Below, one piece after another: positions 15,133 to 18,530 of a stretch of DNA of 18,530 bases. Numbering within the stretch: the stretch's first letter is position 1; every line of letters starts with the position of its first letter. The notes under the pieces are model-generated. The model was not told where the DNA came from. It did not search any database and worked only from the letters and a program-made list of their open reading frames with translations. The DNA comes from an uncultured Paenibacillaceae bacterium (GTDB lineage: Bacteria; Bacillota; Bacilli; Paenibacillales; DA-C8): positions 1 through 18,530 of the forward strand of contig CALGAO010000060.1 of NCBI GenBank assembly GCA_937957685.1. The letters are read 5' to 3'. Position numbers and translations under genes: made by a program.

Positions 15133-16001
15133 ATCTGCACCTCTCTTCGCTTGGTGAGGATCACCTGAGTGAGTGTGATCAGCGCCACGATCAGGAAGAA
15201 GACGATCGCTTTCGCCTGCCCCAAGCCGTAATTGCCGTATCCGAATATTTCATTGAAGATATTCATCGCGAACATCTCCGTCTTGTTAACCGGTCCGCCA
15301 TTGGTCAACGACAGATTGACGTCGTAGATCTTGAATGCCCCGGACAGCGACAGGAACAGACAGATCGTGAACGATGGCATGAGCAGCGGAAATTTGATGC
15401 GGGTCAAGCGTTGCCAGGCATTGGCCCCGTCTACCCAGGCCGCCTCCAGCACATCATCCGGGATGCCCTGAATGCCGGCGATATAGATGACCATGGTATA
15501 GCCAGCCATCTGCCAGGTGAATACTACGACCAGAGCGATCAGCGCGTACTGGGGATCGAGCAGCCAGTTGAAGAAGAACCCGCTCCAGCCCGTCGTTTCA
15601 CCGATCATTTTAAATGCGTCTGTGAAGATAAACTGCCAGATATAACCGAGTATCAGTCCGCCGATCAGATTCGGCATGAACAGCATCGTGCGCGCCGCAT
15701 TGCTCGTCTTCAGGCCGGATGTCACCATGAGCGAGAAGAGGAGCCCGAGCACATTGACCGCGATGAGCGACAACAGGGTGAACAGCGCGGTGATCCCTGC
15801 CGAAGCCAGGAAACGCTGGTCAGAGAAAAGCGCGACATAGTTTTCGAAACCGACAAACACCTTCGGATTGGCCGGGATGCCGTCCCATTCGATGAACGAG
15901 TATGCGATCCCGATCACGAACGGAATGATCACGACCGTCGTGAAGATAAAGAGCAGCGGAAACGTGAACAGCGCATACCATGCGATATTTTTCATGCGCA
16001 C
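15129..16001 (-). CDS. Sugar ABC transporter permease (MalF type)
   Basis: A 290-residue membrane permease, six-helix type, pairing with the MalG-like protein downstream. The first segment WYALFTFPLLFIFTTVVIIP is strongly hydrophobic. The EAA loop is EAAWVDGANAWQRLTRIKFP, near residue 190. FKIYDVNLSLTNGGP is a familiar late motif of MalF-type sugar permeases. The start is GTG at 16001, with GGGGGG 8 nt upstream; an ATG two codons later is the alternative. It follows the binding-protein gene by 25 bp and overlaps the next gene by four bases. It transports the sugar delivered by the lipoprotein at 16027-17268, probably an alpha-glucoside judging from the GH13 enzyme in the cluster. Confidence 0.95.
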   Translation of the reverse strand: MRMKNIAWYALFTFPLLFIFTTVVIIPFVIGIAYSFIEWDGIPANPKVFVGFENYVALFSDQRFLASAGITALFTLLSLIAVNVLGLLFSLMVTSGLKTSNAARTMLFMPNLIGGLILGYIWQFIFTDAFKMIGETTGWSGFFFNWLLDPQYALIALVVVFTWQMAGYTMVIYIAGIQGIPDDVLEAAWVDGANAWQRLTRIKFPLLMPSFTICLFLSLSGAFKIYDVNLSLTNGGPVNKTEMFAMNIFNEIFGYGNYGLGQAKAIVFFLIVALITLTQVILTKRREVQM

Positions 16002-16026
16002 AACGGCATCCCCCCAATGTTCAGGA

Positions 16027-17268
16027 TTATTTCACCGCATTCGCCCACACTTCATCCAACTTCTTGAGGAACTGTTCGCCCGTCATGCCCGGATTCAGGA
16101 AGAACTCCTGTGCGGCAGGCGCCAGGTCATTGACGATGATGCCTTGCGGGAAGAAGTTCATCGCCCATGGGATCGTGTCGCCGCTTTGCGTCGCATCATA
16201 TACCGCCTGGGACAGCGGATCGAGATTATCTGCCTTGATCGTCGTCATCGCAGGAACGAATTTGAATTCGTTGACGATCGCGTTCTTGCCAGTTTCACTG
16301 GTGAAGAGCCAGTTCAGGAAAGCGCGGGCTGCTTCGATCTCTTCCGGCTTGGCCTTGCCATTGATCACCCAGTTGCTCGCCTGACCGACCGCGATCTTGT
16401 CATTGCCCATCAGCGGGAACGGCATCATGCCGTACTCGAAGTCGAGTTCTCCGAAGTCCGCCAGCATCCCGTAGCTCCAGTTGCCTTGATGGACGATGGC
16501 TGTTTTGCCGGTTGCGAAGTCACCCATTTGCTTGTCATAGGTGATCTCCATCGGGTTGACCGCGTATTCCCGGATCGCCTCGAGGAAGCGAGCGAACTCC
16601 TGGAATTCCTTCGTCTCTGCCATCTTCACCTTGCCGCTGTTCAGCTGTTCGATGAAGTCTTGAGGATCAGGCTGCAGCGCAAACGGCGTATTCAGGATAT
16701 GTCCGATCAGGAAGTAAGCCTCCTGCGACAGGCTGAAGCCGTTCTTGCCTTGATCCTTGAACGACTTGAGCAACGCAGTGAAAGAATCGAGATCCCTGAC
16801 ATCGGCCGGATTCACCAGATTCTTGTTGTAAACCAATCCGAAGCCTTCCACACCATACGGCACCCCGACGACCTTGCCGTCGATCTCGAGCGCCATATTC
16901 GGAGCGATATCTTTCACATAAGGTTCGTTGCTCAGATCATAGTAGTAAGACTTGAAGGTTTCAGCTTCCGAACCATAACCGATACTGAAGATCGAAGGTC
17001 CCTGGTTCGCCGTCAGTTTCGCTTGCAGTTGGGTGATGTATGCGTCACCAACCGACCCCCACACTTCCACTTCGTTGCCCGTTTCCTTCGTATACTGCTG
17101 AGCAAGCGCTTCCAATTGTTCCGCAATCTCTACCTTCGATTGGAAAATGGAGATTTTGGCCAGCTTGCCTTCATTAGCGGTTCCTTTGTTGCCGCCCGAG
17201 CAGGCTGCAACCAATGCAATGATTGCGACAACGGCCAGTAAAACGAGCAACTTTTTACCTTTAACCAT
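16027..17268 (-). CDS. Sugar ABC transporter solute-binding lipoprotein (family 1)
   Basis: A 413-residue extracellular sugar-binding lipoprotein. The N-terminus MVKGKKLLVLLAVVAIIALV leads into AACSGG, a lipobox with cysteine 23 as the predicted anchor. The mature part has MalE-like features (YTKETGNEVEVWGSVGDAY, GKVVGVPYGVEGFGLVYNK, GKTAIVHQGNWSYGML, FLNWLFTSETGKNAI). GGGGAGG lies 8 nt before the ATG. It is first in the transporter operon, ahead of the two permeases, and is preceded by its own promoter and the LacI gene. The high expression expected of a binding protein fits the good promoter at 17316-17345. The ligand is probably an alpha-linked glucose oligosaccharide, inferred from the GH13 enzyme in the cluster; binding-site residues do not decide it by eye. 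Confidence 0.95.
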   Translation of the reverse strand: MVKGKKLLVLLAVVAIIALVAACSGGNKGTANEGKLAKISIFQSKVEIAEQLEALAQQYTKETGNEVEVWGSVGDAYITQLQAKLTANQGPSIFSIGYGSEAETFKSYYYDLSNEPYVKDIAPNMALEIDGKVVGVPYGVEGFGLVYNKNLVNPADVRDLDSFTALLKSFKDQGKNGFSLSQEAYFLIGHILNTPFALQPDPQDFIEQLNSGKVKMAETKEFQEFARFLEAIREYAVNPMEITYDKQMGDFATGKTAIVHQGNWSYGMLADFGELDFEYGMMPFPLMGNDKIAVGQASNWVINGKAKPEEIEAARAFLNWLFTSETGKNAIVNEFKFVPAMTTIKADNLDPLSQAVYDATQSGDTIPWAMNFFPQGIIVNDLAPAAQEFFLNPGMTGEQFLKKLDEVWANAVK

Positions 17269-17315
17269 TCACTTTGCCTCCCCTTCATATCTCTTTGGTT
17301 TGATGATTCACAGAT

Positions 17316-17345
17316 ATTATAGGTAGGCAACAGCAACGAAGTCAA
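17316..17345 (-). promoter_or_regulatory. Sigma-A promoter of the sugar transporter operon
   Basis: Reverse strand: -35 TTGACT (17345-17340), five of six, an 18-bp spacer, and -10 TATAAT (17321-17316), a perfect match. The predicted leader before the binding-protein ATG is about 40 nt. Confidence 0.75.
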
Positions 17346-17360
17346 TATTGTTTACGTTTA

Positions 17361-17399
17361 TTTTACTTATTTTTTTCGTAAAACAAAGTGCTATTTTAC
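17361..17399. promoter_or_regulatory. Cluster of GTAAAA/TTTTAC half-sites upstream of the transporter promoter
   Basis: TTTTAC (17361-17366), GTAAAA (17378-17383) and TTTTAC (17394-17399) alternate in orientation with 16-17 bp between starts, in a very AT-rich stretch 15-55 bp upstream of the -35. They resemble the inner arms of the perfect palindrome before the LacI gene, so they may be binding sites of that regulator. Confidence 0.4.
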
Positions 17400-17416
17400 T
17401 TTAATGCGTTGCATCT

Positions 17417-18385
17417 TTACTTCACTGTATACCTCCACGCGATCGATGCGCCAAGTTTGAAAGGTTCACTGCTCCACATCCCTTTGATCATCGACAGCAG
17501 TTCCTTCGCTGCGATATATCCGCTCTCATAGCGTGGGATGGAGATGGTGGTCAGCCCCTTGAGCAAGGCCGTCTCCGAATCATCGAAGCCTGTGATGGAG
17601 ATATCCTCGGGCACGCGGATGCCGTTTTCCTCGAACGCCTTCATCGCGCCGAGTGCCATATTGTCGTTCGCACAGACCAGCACCTCAGGCAGATCGTTGC
17701 TCAGAATCATGATCTTCGCAGCCTGATAGCCGCTGTTCTCCCGATAGTTGCCATGGAAATAGTATCTTCGGTCGAAGGAGATCCCATTCTTGTCCAGTGT
17801 GTCTACAAATGCCGCGAACCGTTCCTTGTTGTCCAGGGTATGAGACAAGCCGCCCAGGAAGCCGAAGCGTCGGAAGCCCCGGTCGACCAGCTTCTGCACA
17901 AGCATGCTCATCACCGGGTAGTTGTCGACGATGACACTCTTGATATATGGGTTGTTATCATCGATGATGCGATCCATCAGAACGATCGGAAGCTTGGCCC
18001 TGGCGACGGTGAGCAATGTATCATCATCCATCCTGCCATCGAGGCTGATGATGCCGCATGCCATGTTCTTGCGCATGAATTTGGCGCTCGAGCGATTCGT
18101 GCAGATCATCAGATCGTAGTCGTTCTCATTCAGGCAGTCGCTGATTCCCTCGATGATCTTCAGATAGAAATCTCTGTCGAAGTCGCTGAAGATAAACATC
18201 ACGGTTCGATTCATCGGCCTCTGATTGTCGGCCTCTCTGTTTGCCGGTTGGTAGCCATATTCCTCGCATATCTGCAAGATACGCTCACGTGTCGCCTTGC
18301 CGACATTCTTGCGTCCGTTGAGCGCATTCGACACCGTCGATACGGACACGCCGGCAATTTTCGCTATCTCCTTGATTCCGACCAT
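17417..18385 (-). CDS. LacI-family transcriptional regulator
   Basis: A 322-residue LacI-type regulator. The helix-turn-helix and hinge are MVGIKEIAKIAGVSVSTVSN, followed by ALNGRKNVGKATRERILQIC. The effector domain contains IVLMDRIIDD, FGFLGGLSHTLDNKERF and VLVCANDNMALGAMKAFEENG, then ITGFDDSETALLKGLTTISI, the standard sequence of sugar-sensing family members. GGAGGT lies 8 nt before the ATG. It is slightly short at the C-terminus, ending RYTVK. It lies directly upstream of the binding protein-permease-GH13 operon on the same strand, separated by 149 bp with a separate promoter, and is the likely local repressor. A perfect palindrome over its own -35 suggests autoregulation. Confidence 0.94.
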   Translation of the reverse strand: MVGIKEIAKIAGVSVSTVSNALNGRKNVGKATRERILQICEEYGYQPANREADNQRPMNRTVMFIFSDFDRDFYLKIIEGISDCLNENDYDLMICTNRSSAKFMRKNMACGIISLDGRMDDDTLLTVARAKLPIVLMDRIIDDNNPYIKSVIVDNYPVMSMLVQKLVDRGFRRFGFLGGLSHTLDNKERFAAFVDTLDKNGISFDRRYYFHGNYRENSGYQAAKIMILSNDLPEVLVCANDNMALGAMKAFEENGIRVPEDISITGFDDSETALLKGLTTISIPRYESGYIAAKELLSMIKGMWSSEPFKLGASIAWRYTVK

Positions 18386-18421
18386 GCCGCTAAACCTCCA
18401 CTGCCTAGTCTTTTAATCATA

Positions 18422-18450
18422 ACTATAGCAGGGTTTACTTCTTTAGTAAA
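18422..18450 (-). promoter_or_regulatory. Promoter of the second LacI regulator
   Basis: Reverse strand: TTTACT (18450-18445), a 17-bp spacer, then TATAGT (18427-18422) preceded by TGC, giving an extended -10. The -35 lies inside the palindromic operator. Confidence 0.55.
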
Positions 18451-18464
18451 ATGGTTTTACTAAA
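18442..18464. promoter_or_regulatory. Perfect palindromic operator upstream of the LacI gene
   Basis: Ten-base arms TTTAGTAAAA (18442-18451) and TTTTACTAAA (18455-18464) are perfect complements around TGG. The site covers the predicted -35, a classical repression position, and sits 57 bp upstream of the LacI start. Confidence 0.7.
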
Positions 18465-18467
18465 ATG

Positions 18468-18527
18468 ATACAGCAAGATTCTCGTCAGGAAATCCTTCAT
18501 CAAGCGAAACTGAACCTGATGCTGTAT
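18468..18527. repeat. Interrupted inverted repeat at the right edge
   Basis: ATACAGCA (18468-18475) pairs with TGCTGTAT (18520-18527), and the inner TCAGG (18485-18489) with CCTGA (18515-18519), leaving a 9-nt bulge on one side. No clear coding frame is seen here. It may be a leader or terminator structure of a neighbouring gene beyond the window. Confidence 0.3.
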
Positions 18528-18530
18528 AAG

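Noticed and set aside
15868..17241. Rightward 457-codon open frame opposite the transporter binding protein
   Set aside because: Antisense shadow; the reverse strand encodes a lipoprotein with lipobox, ribosome binding site and promoter.
17345..17365. cre-like site around AAACGTAAACA upstream of the transporter promoter
   Set aside because: It matches 13 of 15 consensus positions but lacks the conserved TG and lies among AT-rich GTAAA repeats, so it is better explained by LacI half-sites.

Overview
The window looks like a chromosomal segment of a GC-rich Bacillota bacterium, most likely a Paenibacillus or close relative. The protein families (YesM/YesN-type two-component pair, family-1 sugar-binding lipoproteins, MalF/MalG-type permeases without an ATPase, LacI regulators), strong AGGAGG-type ribosome binding sites, sigma-A-like promoters and a cre-like site all fit. 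The species call is inference. I see no rRNA, tRNA, CRISPR array, insertion sequence or phage gene.

Region 1 (1-5600) is a sugar catabolic operon read leftwards plus a divergent LacI regulator. From the promoter at about 4332-4359 the order is: a cytoplasmic glycoside hydrolase with DUF5060, apiosidase-like (DUF4038) and DUF5605 architecture; an L-fucose/L-arabinose-isomerase-fold protein; and the N- and C-terminal halves of a split transketolase, the last one cut by the window edge. Hydrolase, ketose-forming isomerase and split transketolase together match the logic of the known D-apiose route (apiose to apulose, apulose phosphate, then transketolase), so the operon is proposed to use an apiose-like branched sugar. 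The kinase would have to lie beyond position 1. The 313-bp intergenic region holds a good promoter, a cre-like site at the transcript start, and two AACTAAA/TTTAGTT operators on either side of the promoter.

Region 2 (5585-10600), leftward: a histidine kinase, a response regulator and a sugar-binding lipoprotein form one apparent operon with no permeases, an arrangement resembling a three-component sugar sensor. Undecaprenyl-diphosphatase (uppP) follows, probably from its own promoter.

Region 3 (10600-12470): an aldo/keto reductase (leftward) and a minimal L,D-transpeptidase (rightward) are divergent across a gene-free 343-bp gap. A probable bidirectional terminator closes the region.

Region 4 (12475-18530), leftward: a LacI regulator with a perfect operator over its own promoter, then a sugar-binding lipoprotein, two permeases and a cytoplasmic GH13 alpha-glucosidase. 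This is a complete alpha-glucoside import and hydrolysis module except for the ATPase, which in these bacteria is commonly a shared MsmX-type protein encoded elsewhere.
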